A DNA stretch of 64,000 nt. Origin: Phenylobacterium haematophilum (GTDB lineage Bacteria > Pseudomonadota > Alphaproteobacteria > Caulobacterales > Caulobacteraceae). Below the pieces are notes generated by a model. It had not been told where the DNA came from, did not search any database, and saw only the letters and a program-made list of their open reading frames with translations. The DNA is taken from positions 140,785-204,784 of the forward strand of contig NZ_JACIDK010000001.1 of assembly GCF_014196295.1 (NCBI RefSeq). Direction: 5' to 3'. How positions within the stretch are numbered: the first letter of the stretch is position 1; every line of letters begins with the position of its first letter. Below, piece after piece: positions 33,185-40,351 of the stretch. The translations under genes were made by a program, and so were the position numbers.

Positions 33185-33489
33185 TCCCAGACGCCGAACT
33201 CATAGGCGATGCAGCGATCGATCAGCAGCCGCCACACCGGCTCGGCGATCTCCTCGGACAGGCCGGCCTCGCGGGCGGCGGCCTTGACCTTGGTCACCAC
33301 GTCCTCGATCCGCGCCGTATCCAGCACCGTGTGGCGCTCGGACTTGATGCGGGCGGCGGCGTCCATGTAGCGCTGGCGCTCGGCCAGCATCAGAACAAGC
33401 GCGCGGTCCAAAGCATCGACGCCCTTGCGGACGTCGAGCATGGTCTCGCAGTCGGCCGGCAAGGGCCGTTCATCAACAACGATTTTCAT
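33157..33489 (-). CDS. Chorismate mutase (AroQ type)
   Basis: A 110-residue all-helical AroQ-class enzyme that converts chorismate to prephenate for Phe/Tyr synthesis. The pattern is clear: DVRKGVDALDRALVLMLAER (with the active-site Arg and acidic D-x-x-L), a central R-x-x-D-x-x-V region (TARIEDVVTKVKAAA) and the C-terminal VWRLLIDRCIAYE. No prephenate dehydratase domain is fused. It is cytoplasmic. The gene starts 13 bp before the LysR stop and may share its transcript. Confidence 0.88.
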   Translation of the reverse strand: MKIVVDERPLPADCETMLDVRKGVDALDRALVLMLAERQRYMDAAARIKSERHTVLDTARIEDVVTKVKAAAREAGLSEEIAEPVWRLLIDRCIAYEFGVWDQLRGVRND

Positions 33490-33501
33490 GGCCGCTTAGG
33501 A

Positions 33502-34458
33502 CTAAATCCCGGCCCCGTTGTCCAGGCTTCTTAGCGCGGCCTCGTGGGCTTCGGCCTCGGCGGCGATCCAGTTGATGAACGCCTTGACCTGCGGCAGCCG
33601 CCCTTTGGCCTTGGGATGCACCACGTAATAGGCGAAATCGACCGCCGTCGCGATCTGCAGCGGGGCGACCAGGCGGCCGGCGTCCAGGTCGGCCTGTGCC
33701 AGAGTGCGCTTGGCCAGCGCAACGCCGCGGCCGTTCACCGCCGCTTCGATCACCAGGCTCGACTGGTTGAACCGCGGGCCGCGCGCCCCGTCGATGCCGC
33801 GCAGGCCGCGGGCCGCCAGCCACATGGTCCAGTCGGGGCAGGAATCGTCCGGCTCGGGCGAGCCGTCATGCAGCAGGATGTGATTGGCCAGATCCGCGGG
33901 TTCGTTGAGTGCGATATTCGCGGCAAGTTCCGGAGAAAGCACGGGAATCACCGTCTCCCCGATCAGCCGGCGAACCTCCAGCCCGGGGTAGCGGCCGGCC
34001 CCGTAGCGGATCGCCACGTCGACTTCGCCGGCGGTCAGATCGACCAGTTCCAGCCCCGCCGACAGCCACACGTCGACCTGCGGGTGCAGCTCTTCGAATC
34101 GGCCCAGCCGCGGCACCAGCCACTTGGCCGCGAACGACGGCGCGGCGGTCAGCGTAAGACGCCGTCCGTCAACCGCCGCGGTCAGCATTGAGGCGGCCTC
34201 GGCTAGGCGGTCGAACGCCTCGCGCAGGGCGGGCAGGGCCGTCTGCGCCGCGTCGGTCAGCAACAGGCCCTTCGGCGTGCGCTTGAACAGCGCCGCGCCG
34301 ACATAGTCCTCCAGGTTCTGAATCTGTTGGCTGACGGCGCCGGGCGTGACGGACAGTTCGTCCGCAGCCCTAGAAAAATTCAGGTGCCGCGCGGCCGCCT
34401 CGAACGCCCGCAGGGCGTTGAGTGGCGGCAATCGTCGGCGTTCCGCGTTACGCTCCAT
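33502..34458 (-). CDS. LysR family transcriptional regulator (GcvA-like)
   Basis: A 318-residue protein. The N-terminal winged helix (LPPLNALRAFEAAARHLNFS, ADELSVTPGAVSQQIQNLED) is of the GcvA type. The effector domain follows (FAAKWLVPRLGRFEELHPQV, VDVAIRYGAGRYPGLEVRRL). ATG at 34458 with AGGAAA upstream is the start; a longer frame to 34608 is not used. It is divergent from the sulfate-assimilation operon, and a long palindrome lies between them, so it likely regulates cobA-cysI-cysH. A different target cannot be excluded. Confidence 0.9.
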   Translation of the reverse strand: MERNAERRRLPPLNALRAFEAAARHLNFSRAADELSVTPGAVSQQIQNLEDYVGAALFKRTPKGLLLTDAAQTALPALREAFDRLAEAASMLTAAVDGRRLTLTAAPSFAAKWLVPRLGRFEELHPQVDVWLSAGLELVDLTAGEVDVAIRYGAGRYPGLEVRRLIGETVIPVLSPELAANIALNEPADLANHILLHDGSPEPDDSCPDWTMWLAARGLRGIDGARGPRFNQSSLVIEAAVNGRGVALAKRTLAQADLDAGRLVAPLQIATAVDFAYYVVHPKAKGRLPQVKAFINWIAAEAEAHEAALRSLDNGAGI

Positions 34459-34492
34459 CGAGTTTTCCTGACACCCCCGGCAGAAGTCCTTG

Positions 34493-34529
34493 GGTTGCGA
34501 ATTGGCCTCTTCACAGCCAATTTGCAACC
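34493..34529. promoter_or_regulatory. 37-bp near-perfect palindrome between LysR and cobA (putative operator)
   Basis: GGTTGCGAATTGGC at 34493-34506 and GCCAATTTGCAACC at 34516-34529 are inverted copies, matching at 13 of 14 positions, around the 9-bp spacer CTCTTCACA. The site is 35 bp upstream of the LysR start and ~108 bp before cobA. The length and symmetry fit a dimer or tetramer binding site of a LysR-type regulator. A hairpin in the mRNA leader is an alternative. Confidence 0.65.
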
Positions 34530-34636
34530 GTTCGCCGAGGTATTGGCCCTTTTCGTCGGCGGATAATGTGGCGGGGCGGGTGCAAGCCCGTCCCGCTCTT
34601 ACATTCAAGCTCTGGCGTTTAGAGAAGCTAAAAACA

Positions 34637-35473
34637 ATGCCTCACCGCAAGCCCAAAAACGAGAGCGGCCAGCGCCTCGTGGTGCTGGGCGGGGCGCGCC
34701 GTCGCGCCGCCGGCGCGGTCTGGCTGGTGGGCGCTGGTCCTGGCGACCCCGAACTGCTGACCCTCAAGGCGCTTAAGGCGTTGCAGGCCGCCGAGGTCGT
34801 CGTCCACGACGGCCTGGTCACCGACGACATCCTCGACCTGGCGCCGGCTTCGGCCCGCCGCATCAGCGTCGCCAAGCGCAAGTCGCGGCACGCCTACGCC
34901 CAGGACGAGATCAACCGCATGCTGGTCGCCTTCGCCCAGGAGGGCTTGAAGGTGGTGCGCCTGAAGGGCGGCGACCCGTTCATCTTCGGCCGCGGGGGCG
35001 AAGAGCTCGAAGCCTGCCGCGAGGCGGGCGTCGAATGCCACGTGGTGCCGGGCGTCACCGCCGCCCTGGCCGCCAGCGCGAACGCCGGTGCGCCGCTCAC
35101 CCACCGCGGCTCGGCCCAGGCGGTCACCTTCGTCACCGGCCACGCCGCGTCGGGCAGCGAGCCAGGCCTGGACTGGGAAAGCCTGGCCAAGGCCAACCAG
35201 ACGGTCGTGATCTACATGGGCGTGTCGGCCGCCGCAGGAATCGCCGCTCGGCTGATCGGCGCCGGGCGCGCCGGTTCGACGCCGGCTCTGGTGGTCGAGA
35301 ACGCCAGCCGCTCCGACGAACGCCGCATCGTCACCACCCTGGCCGAGCTGCCGGCCGCCGCCGAACAGGTGTCGGGCCCGGCTCTGCTGATCGTCGGCGA
35401 GGCTATGGCCTTGGCCCAAGCTTCCGGCGATAGCGCCGCCTTCGAACCGAAACTTGAGTTGCGTGTGAAATGA
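34637..35473 (+). CDS. cobA: Uroporphyrinogen-III C-methyltransferase (SUMT)
   Basis: A 278-residue SAM-dependent enzyme that makes precorrin-2, here for sirohaem of the sulfite reductase encoded downstream. Motifs: VWLVGAGPGDPELLTLKALK, VVHDGLV, KVVRLKGGDPFIFGRGGEEL, PGVTAALAA and GAPLTHR. A basic N-terminal extension of ~27 residues precedes the core. No CysG oxidase/chelatase domain is fused, so sirohaem completion needs another gene elsewhere. Its stop overlaps the DUF2849 start. Confidence 0.93.
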   Translation: MPHRKPKNESGQRLVVLGGARRRAAGAVWLVGAGPGDPELLTLKALKALQAAEVVVHDGLVTDDILDLAPASARRISVAKRKSRHAYAQDEINRMLVAFAQEGLKVVRLKGGDPFIFGRGGEELEACREAGVECHVVPGVTAALAASANAGAPLTHRGSAQAVTFVTGHAASGSEPGLDWESLAKANQTVVIYMGVSAAAGIAARLIGAGRAGSTPALVVENASRSDERRIVTTLAELPAAAEQVSGPALLIVGEAMALAQASGDSAAFEPKLELRVK

Positions 35474-35826
35474 AAGCCCTGACCGGAAATCGCCTCACCG
35501 ACGGCGAAGTCGTCTTCTGGAAGGCTGGGGCCTGGGTCGAGCGCTTCGCCGACGCCGAGCTCTTCGAGTCCGCCGAGGCTGGCGAGGCGGCCGAGGCGCA
35601 CGCCAAGACCATGCAAACGATGATCGTCGATCCCTACCTGATCGACCTTATCGAAAGCGAAGGCCTGTGGGCGCCGGTCAGCTACCGCGAGCGCCTGCGC
35701 GCGCTCGGGCCCACCAATCACCTGCACCACGGCAAGCAGGCCGAAGGCGGAGCCGCCATCGAAGCCCTGCAGCACGCGTCCGGCGCCGCCCGCTCCAAGG
35801 GCCGCGTCAATCTGATCAAGCGTTAG
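35470..35826 (+). CDS. DUF2849 family protein in sulfate-assimilation operon
   Basis: A 118-residue protein of DUF2849: a short beta start (ALTGNRLTDGEVVFWKAGAW), a helix, and VDPYLIDLIESEGLWAPVSY then RERLRALGPTNHLHHGKQA. The family occurs almost only next to sulfite reductase genes in alphaproteobacteria. Its role is unknown; a small partner or assembly factor of the reductase is likely by association. It overlaps cobA by ATGA and lies 13 bp before the reductase. Confidence 0.88.
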   Translation: MKALTGNRLTDGEVVFWKAGAWVERFADAELFESAEAGEAAEAHAKTMQTMIVDPYLIDLIESEGLWAPVSYRERLRALGPTNHLHHGKQAEGGAAIEALQHASGAARSKGRVNLIKR

Positions 35827-35839
35827 AGAGGGGAGGGCC

Positions 35840-37495
35840 ATGTACCAGTACGACACCCTCGATAAGGAATTCCTGGCCGACCGCGCCGCCGAGTTCCGCG
35901 AACAGGTCGGCCGGCGTCTGGCCGGCGAGATCACCGAGGACCAGTTCAAGCCGATCCGGCTGATGAACGGCCTTTATCTTCAGTTGCACGCCTACATGCT
36001 GCGCGTTGCGATTCCCTACGGCTCGCTGAACCCGACCCAGCTGCGCGTGCTGGCCGATATCGGCCGCACCTACGACAAGGGCTACGGCCACTTCACGACC
36101 CGCCAGAACCTGCAGTTCCATTGGATCAAGCTGGCCGACACGCCGGACATCCTGGACAAGCTGGCGGCGGTCGACATGCACGCCATCCAGACCAGCGGCA
36201 ACTGCATCCGCAACACCACCGCCGACCCCTATGCCGGCGCGACGGCCGAAGAGGTCGACGATCCGCGCGTCTGGTCCGAGGCGATCCGCCAGTGGTCCAG
36301 CCTGCACCCGGAATTTTCTTTCCTGCCGCGCAAGTTCAAGATCGCTATCACCGGCGCTGCGAAGGACCGAACGGCCGCCAAGGTCCACGACATCGGCCTG
36401 ATGATGCGCCGCGGCCGTGACGGCACGCTGGGCTTCGAGGTGATCGTCGGCGGGGGCCTCGGCCGCACGCCGTTCGTCGGCCCCACGATCAAGGAATTCC
36501 TGCCGGCCAATCGCCTGGTCTCGTACCTGGAAGCGATCCTTCGCGTCTTTAACCGCCACGGCCGGCGGGACAACAAGTACAAGGCCCGCATCAAGATCCT
36601 GGTCTCGGCCCTCGGGGCCGAGGAGTTCGCCCGTCAGGTCGAGGAAGAATGGCTGAAGATCGGCCCGGAGAGCGATCTGCCGGACACCGAGATCGCCCGC
36701 ATCCGCGGCGCGTTCGCTCCGACCGCCTTCGAGCCGCTGGTCAACCGCTCGGAAGTGTTCGAGGCCGCCAAGGCCGCCGATCCGGGCCTGGCACGTTTCG
36801 CGCGCAATAACCTGCGTGAGCACAAGCGCGCCGGCTACACGATCGTCGAGATCTCGCTGAAGGCCATCGGCGAAACCCCCGGCGACGCCACCTCCGATCA
36901 GATGGACATCGTCGCTGACCTGGCCGAGCGCTACGGCCAGAACGACATCCGCGTCACCCACGAGCAGAACCTGGTCCTGCCGCACGTAAAGCTCGACGAC
37001 GTGCCGGCGCTCTATGCGGCGCTGAACGCGGCTGGCCTGGCGACACCGAACGTCAACCTGATCACCGACATGATCGCTTGCCCGGGCCTCGATTACTGCG
37101 CCCTGGCCAACGCCCGGGCGATCCCGATCGCTCAGGACATCGCCCGCACGTTCGCCGACCAGGAGCGGGCCGAACTGATCGGCGAACTTAAGATCAAGAT
37201 CAGCGGCTGCATCAACGCCTGCGGCCACCACCACGTCGGCCACATCGGCATCCTCGGCGTCGATAAGAAGGGCGAGGAGTTCTACCAGCTCACCCTGGGC
37301 GGCTCGGGGGCGGAGGACGCCTCTGTCGGCTCCATGCTCGGCCCGGCCCTGCCGGCCGAGCGCGTGGCGCCCGCCATCGACACCCTGGTCGAGGTCTATC
37401 TGCGCGAACGCCAGGGCCAGGAGCGCTTCCTCGACACCTTCCGCCGCACCGGCGTCGTTCCCTTCAAGGAGGCCGTCTATGCCGACGCGAATTAA
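35840..37495 (+). CDS. cysI: Assimilatory sulfite (nitrite/sulfite) reductase, sirohaem protein
   Basis: A 551-residue reductase that turns sulfite into sulfide with six electrons. It has the two ferredoxin-like/sirohaem repeats: FTTRQNLQFHWIKLADTPDI and TSGNCIRNTTADPYAG in the first, and THEQNLVLPHVKLDDVPALY in the second. The 4Fe-4S/sirohaem cysteines are ACPGLDYCALA (C-x5-C) and SGCINACGHHHVGHIG (C-x3-C). No CysJ flavoprotein gene is near; the FNR gene downstream may supply electrons via ferredoxin. Nitrite is a formal alternative substrate, but cysH next door favours sulfite. Confidence 0.92.
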   Translation: MYQYDTLDKEFLADRAAEFREQVGRRLAGEITEDQFKPIRLMNGLYLQLHAYMLRVAIPYGSLNPTQLRVLADIGRTYDKGYGHFTTRQNLQFHWIKLADTPDILDKLAAVDMHAIQTSGNCIRNTTADPYAGATAEEVDDPRVWSEAIRQWSSLHPEFSFLPRKFKIAITGAAKDRTAAKVHDIGLMMRRGRDGTLGFEVIVGGGLGRTPFVGPTIKEFLPANRLVSYLEAILRVFNRHGRRDNKYKARIKILVSALGAEEFARQVEEEWLKIGPESDLPDTEIARIRGAFAPTAFEPLVNRSEVFEAAKAADPGLARFARNNLREHKRAGYTIVEISLKAIGETPGDATSDQMDIVADLAERYGQNDIRVTHEQNLVLPHVKLDDVPALYAALNAAGLATPNVNLITDMIACPGLDYCALANARAIPIAQDIARTFADQERAELIGELKIKISGCINACGHHHVGHIGILGVDKKGEEFYQLTLGGSGAEDASVGSMLGPALPAERVAPAIDTLVEVYLRERQGQERFLDTFRRTGVVPFKEAVYADAN

Positions 37496-37976
37496 GCTGA
37501 CGGACGGCCAGTTCTCGCTGGCCGAAGACCCCTACACGCATGTCTCCGACGACGAAGACCTGGTCCGCGGGGACCTGATCATCTCGCTGACCCGGTTCCA
37601 GAGCGAGGGCGAGCGCCTGCTCGCCGAGGGCCGCTCGGTCGGCGTGCGGCTGGAGCCGGCCGAAGAGGTCGAGGTGCTGGCCTACGACCTGCCGCGCATC
37701 GCGCTGGTCGCCGTCGCGTTCCCGAAGTTCAACGACGGCCGCGCCTACACCGCCGCGCGCCTGCTGCGCGAGCGCTACGGCTTCACCGGCGAGGTCCGCG
37801 CCGTGGGCGACGTCCTGCGCGAGCAGGCCGGCTTCATGGTCCGCGTCGGCTTCGACGCCTTCGAGCCGGCCGACGGCTCGACCCCCGAGCAATGGGCGCA
37901 CGCCGCCCACCGCCAACGCCACGTCTACCAGCGCGCGGCCGACCGCCGTGCGCCGGCCTTCGCCGAAAGGGAGTGA
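37479..37976 (+). CDS. DUF934 family protein in sulfate-assimilation operon
   Basis: A 165-residue protein with the DUF934 pattern: a beta-rich N-terminus (LAEDPYTHVSDDEDLVRGDL), GVRLEPAEEVEVLAYDLPRI, then FPKFNDGRAYTAARLLRERY and GEVRAVGDVLREQAGFMVRV. The last motif set (FNDGRAY...AVGDV) is typical. Members are found with cysI and cysH in proteobacteria and may be reductase accessory proteins. The start lies 17 bp inside cysI. Confidence 0.9.
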   Translation: MPTRIKLTDGQFSLAEDPYTHVSDDEDLVRGDLIISLTRFQSEGERLLAEGRSVGVRLEPAEEVEVLAYDLPRIALVAVAFPKFNDGRAYTAARLLRERYGFTGEVRAVGDVLREQAGFMVRVGFDAFEPADGSTPEQWAHAAHRQRHVYQRAADRRAPAFAERE

Positions 37977-37983
37977 GCTGACC

Positions 37984-38721
37984 ATGGCCTTCGATCAGTT
38001 GGAGCGTCCAACCCTCGCGGCCCGGCTCGACGCCGAGCTGCGCCACGCCCATCCGGCCACCGTGCTGGAATCGGCGGTCGAGGCGTTCGGCGACAAGCTG
38101 GCCCTGGTCTCGTCCTTCGGGGCCGAGTCCGCGGTGCTGCTGCACATGATCTCGAAGATCAAGCCGGACGTGCCGGTGCTGTTCCTCGATACCGGCATGC
38201 TGTTCGGCCAGACGCTCGACTATCGAAAGAACCTGGCGGCCAAGCTCGGCTTGACCGACGTGCGCGACCTGCGCCCGGCCTACAACGACCTTGCCGTCGC
38301 CGATCCCAACGCCAAGCTCTGGCAGACCGACACCGACGCCTGCTGCGAGGTGCGCAAGGTCATCCCGCTCGACAAGGCGTTGGTCGAGTTCGACGCCTGG
38401 ATCACCGGCCGCAAGCGCTTCCATGGCGGCGACCGCCTGTCGCTGCCCGTGGTCGAGCAGGCCGACGGCCAGGTGAAGTTCAATCCGCTGGCCAACTGGG
38501 GCAAGGCCGAGCTGGACGCCTATATGGCCGAGCATGACCTGCCGGCTCACCCGCTGGTCGCCCAGGGGTTCCCGTCGATCGGCTGCTGGCCGTGCACCAA
38601 GCCGGTGGAGGAGGGCCAGGACGTCCGCGCCGGACGCTGGGCCGGTCAGGACAAGACCGAATGCGGCATCCACGTCGCCCGCGCCCCGGGCGCCGTCGAC
38701 AATGTCGGCGGCGACATCTGA
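37984..38721 (+). CDS. cysH: Adenylyl-sulfate reductase, iron-sulfur type (CysH)
   Basis: A 245-residue thioredoxin-dependent reductase. The P-loop-like SSFGAESAVLLHMISKIKPD and the DTGMLF element bind the nucleotide. The cluster ligands CC (TDACCEVRKVIPLDKAL) and CWPC (IGCWPCTKPVEEGQD) show the 4Fe-4S type, which mostly uses APS rather than PAPS. The catalytic Cys is in TECGIHV. It makes sulfite for the reductase upstream. ATG at 37984 is behind GGGAG. Confidence 0.92.
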   Translation: MAFDQLERPTLAARLDAELRHAHPATVLESAVEAFGDKLALVSSFGAESAVLLHMISKIKPDVPVLFLDTGMLFGQTLDYRKNLAAKLGLTDVRDLRPAYNDLAVADPNAKLWQTDTDACCEVRKVIPLDKALVEFDAWITGRKRFHGGDRLSLPVVEQADGQVKFNPLANWGKAELDAYMAEHDLPAHPLVAQGFPSIGCWPCTKPVEEGQDVRAGRWAGQDKTECGIHVARAPGAVDNVGGDI

Positions 38722-38800
38722 CGACGGCGTTGCTACATACGCTCCAACCTTTGTCGGCGGCCCCTTTCGCCGCAGACCCTACGACAGCTAAAGACTTGTC

Positions 38801-39616
38801 ATGACTGATGTAATCGCTGCGGCCCCGGCCGCATCCAAGACGCGCGGCGCCTTCATGGTCGAGACGGTGACCTGGGTCCAGCACTGGACCGACGAGCTGT
38901 TCTCGTTCCGCACCACCCGCGATCCGGGCCTGCGGTTCTCGTCGGGCCAATTCGTGATGGTCGGCCTGGAAGTCGACGGCAAGCCGCTGGTGCGCGCCTA
39001 TTCCATCGCCAGCCCGTCGTGGCACCACGAGCTGGAGTTCTACTCGATCAAGGTCGCCGACGGCCCGCTGACCTCGCGCCTGCAGAAGATCAAGGTCGGC
39101 GACGAGGTGCTGATCGGCAAGAAGCCGACCGGCACCCTGGTGCTCGACGGCCTCAAGCCCGGCAAGCGGCTCTACATGGTCGGCACCGGCACGGGCCTGG
39201 CCCCCTGGCTGTCGCTGGCCCGCGACCCGGAGGTCTACGACCGCTTCGACGAGGTGATCGTCACCCACACCGTGCGCAACGTCGCCGACCTGAACTATGC
39301 CGAGCTGTTCGAAAAGGACCTGCGCGAGGACGAGATCCTCAGCGAAGTGATCGGCGACAAGCTCCGCTACTACCCGACCGTCACCCGCGAGCCGTTCCGC
39401 ACCCAGGGCCGCATCACCGACCTGATCACCTCGGGCAAGATCTTCGAGGACCTCGGCGTACCGCCGCTGGATCCGGCCGTCGATCGCCTGATGCTCTGCG
39501 GCGGCCCCTCGGTGCTGGCCGACCTCAAGACCATCCTGGTCGAGCGCGGCTACGAGGAGGGTTCGCTCGCTTCGCCGGGCGACTTCGTGCTCGAAAAGGC
39601 CTTCGTCGAAACCTAG
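38801..39616 (+). CDS. fpr: Ferredoxin-NADP reductase
   Basis: A 271-residue flavoprotein of the bacterial Fpr type. FAD binding is shown by LVRAYSIASPSWHHELEFYS (R-x-Y-S), the NADP region by GTGTGLAPWLSLA and the nicotinamide site by LMLCGGPSVLADLK. The C-terminus FVLEKAFVET matches Fpr. It can reduce ferredoxin for the sulfite reductase or act in oxidative stress. It follows cysH by 79 bp, so it may have its own promoter. Confidence 0.93.
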   Translation: MTDVIAAAPAASKTRGAFMVETVTWVQHWTDELFSFRTTRDPGLRFSSGQFVMVGLEVDGKPLVRAYSIASPSWHHELEFYSIKVADGPLTSRLQKIKVGDEVLIGKKPTGTLVLDGLKPGKRLYMVGTGTGLAPWLSLARDPEVYDRFDEVIVTHTVRNVADLNYAELFEKDLREDEILSEVIGDKLRYYPTVTREPFRTQGRITDLITSGKIFEDLGVPPLDPAVDRLMLCGGPSVLADLKTILVERGYEEGSLASPGDFVLEKAFVET

Positions 39617-39683
39617 GCGCTCTCGAACAGGTTCAGCTGCTCGCAACTGCGCCTTCCCGCTGGAGCGCCGTCGCCTCGCCGTT

Positions 39684-40220
39684 TTAGGCGAGGGGCGCCC
39701 GGGCCAGGCTCAGCACGAACTCGGCGCGTTCGGCCGGACTTCCCTCCGGGACTGTCACCGCCTCGTAGGACAGTGCGCGAAGCCGGCGGAGTATGGCCTC
39801 GTGCGTGGCCAGGCAGTCCTCGAAGCTCTGCTTGCGCTCGTCGTCCTGGGTATAGATCTCGCGCCACGGCGGGGGCACGAAAACCGTCCGGCTGTAGCGG
39901 TGGGTGCGGGCGGCCGCCTCCATCCAGCCGGGAGCCCGTCCGTCGATCATGCTGTCGAGGATGCCGCGGTCGAAGAACACCCGCTCCCTGACATCCTCCA
40001 TTCCGTCGAATATCGCGATGTCCTCACGGGCGGCGCGCGCCAGGTAGGCGTCCTGGTCGATCCAGGGCAGGGCGGTCCCGCCGCTGGCGACCTGCTCGCG
40101 GATCACCCGCCGATGGGTTTCCTCGACGACCCGCTCGCCGCGGCGGCGCAGTTCGGCCAGCAGGGCGGTCTTGCCGACCCCGGGACCGCCGGTGATCAGA
40201 AAGAAGTTGGGCTTGATCAT
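39684..40220 (-). CDS. AAA_28-type ATPase
   Basis: A 178-residue P-loop protein with Walker A ITGGPGVGKTALLAELRRRG at the N-terminus, then VVEETHRRVIREQ and FFDRGILDSMIDGRAP (kinase-like catalytic Asp/Arg). PPPWREIYTQDDERKQSFED follows, the AAA_28 signature. Such proteins resemble nucleotide or small-molecule kinases; substrate unknown. The 67 bp between it and fpr carry no supported gene. Confidence 0.85.
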   Translation of the reverse strand: MIKPNFFLITGGPGVGKTALLAELRRRGERVVEETHRRVIREQVASGGTALPWIDQDAYLARAAREDIAIFDGMEDVRERVFFDRGILDSMIDGRAPGWMEAAARTHRYSRTVFVPPPWREIYTQDDERKQSFEDCLATHEAILRRLRALSYEAVTVPEGSPAERAEFVLSLARAPLA

Positions 40221-40351
40221 GCATCCTCACGGCGACGTGCTGGAATACGGCGAAGACGTTCCGGGGAACACCCGATGTTCAGGGCGCCAGGCGGCGGGGC
40301 AGGTTGGCGGCGGGCAAGGGGCTGCCGTCAAATCCTAGGGAGGACCCTGCA

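Noticed and set aside
39613..39683. Minus-strand frame ending in EQLNLFESA with a CTAG stop overlap to fpr
   Set aside because: It looks like a gene tail and shares the local overlap style, but there is no start codon outside the AAA ATPase gene, so it is at most a lost gene's last residues.
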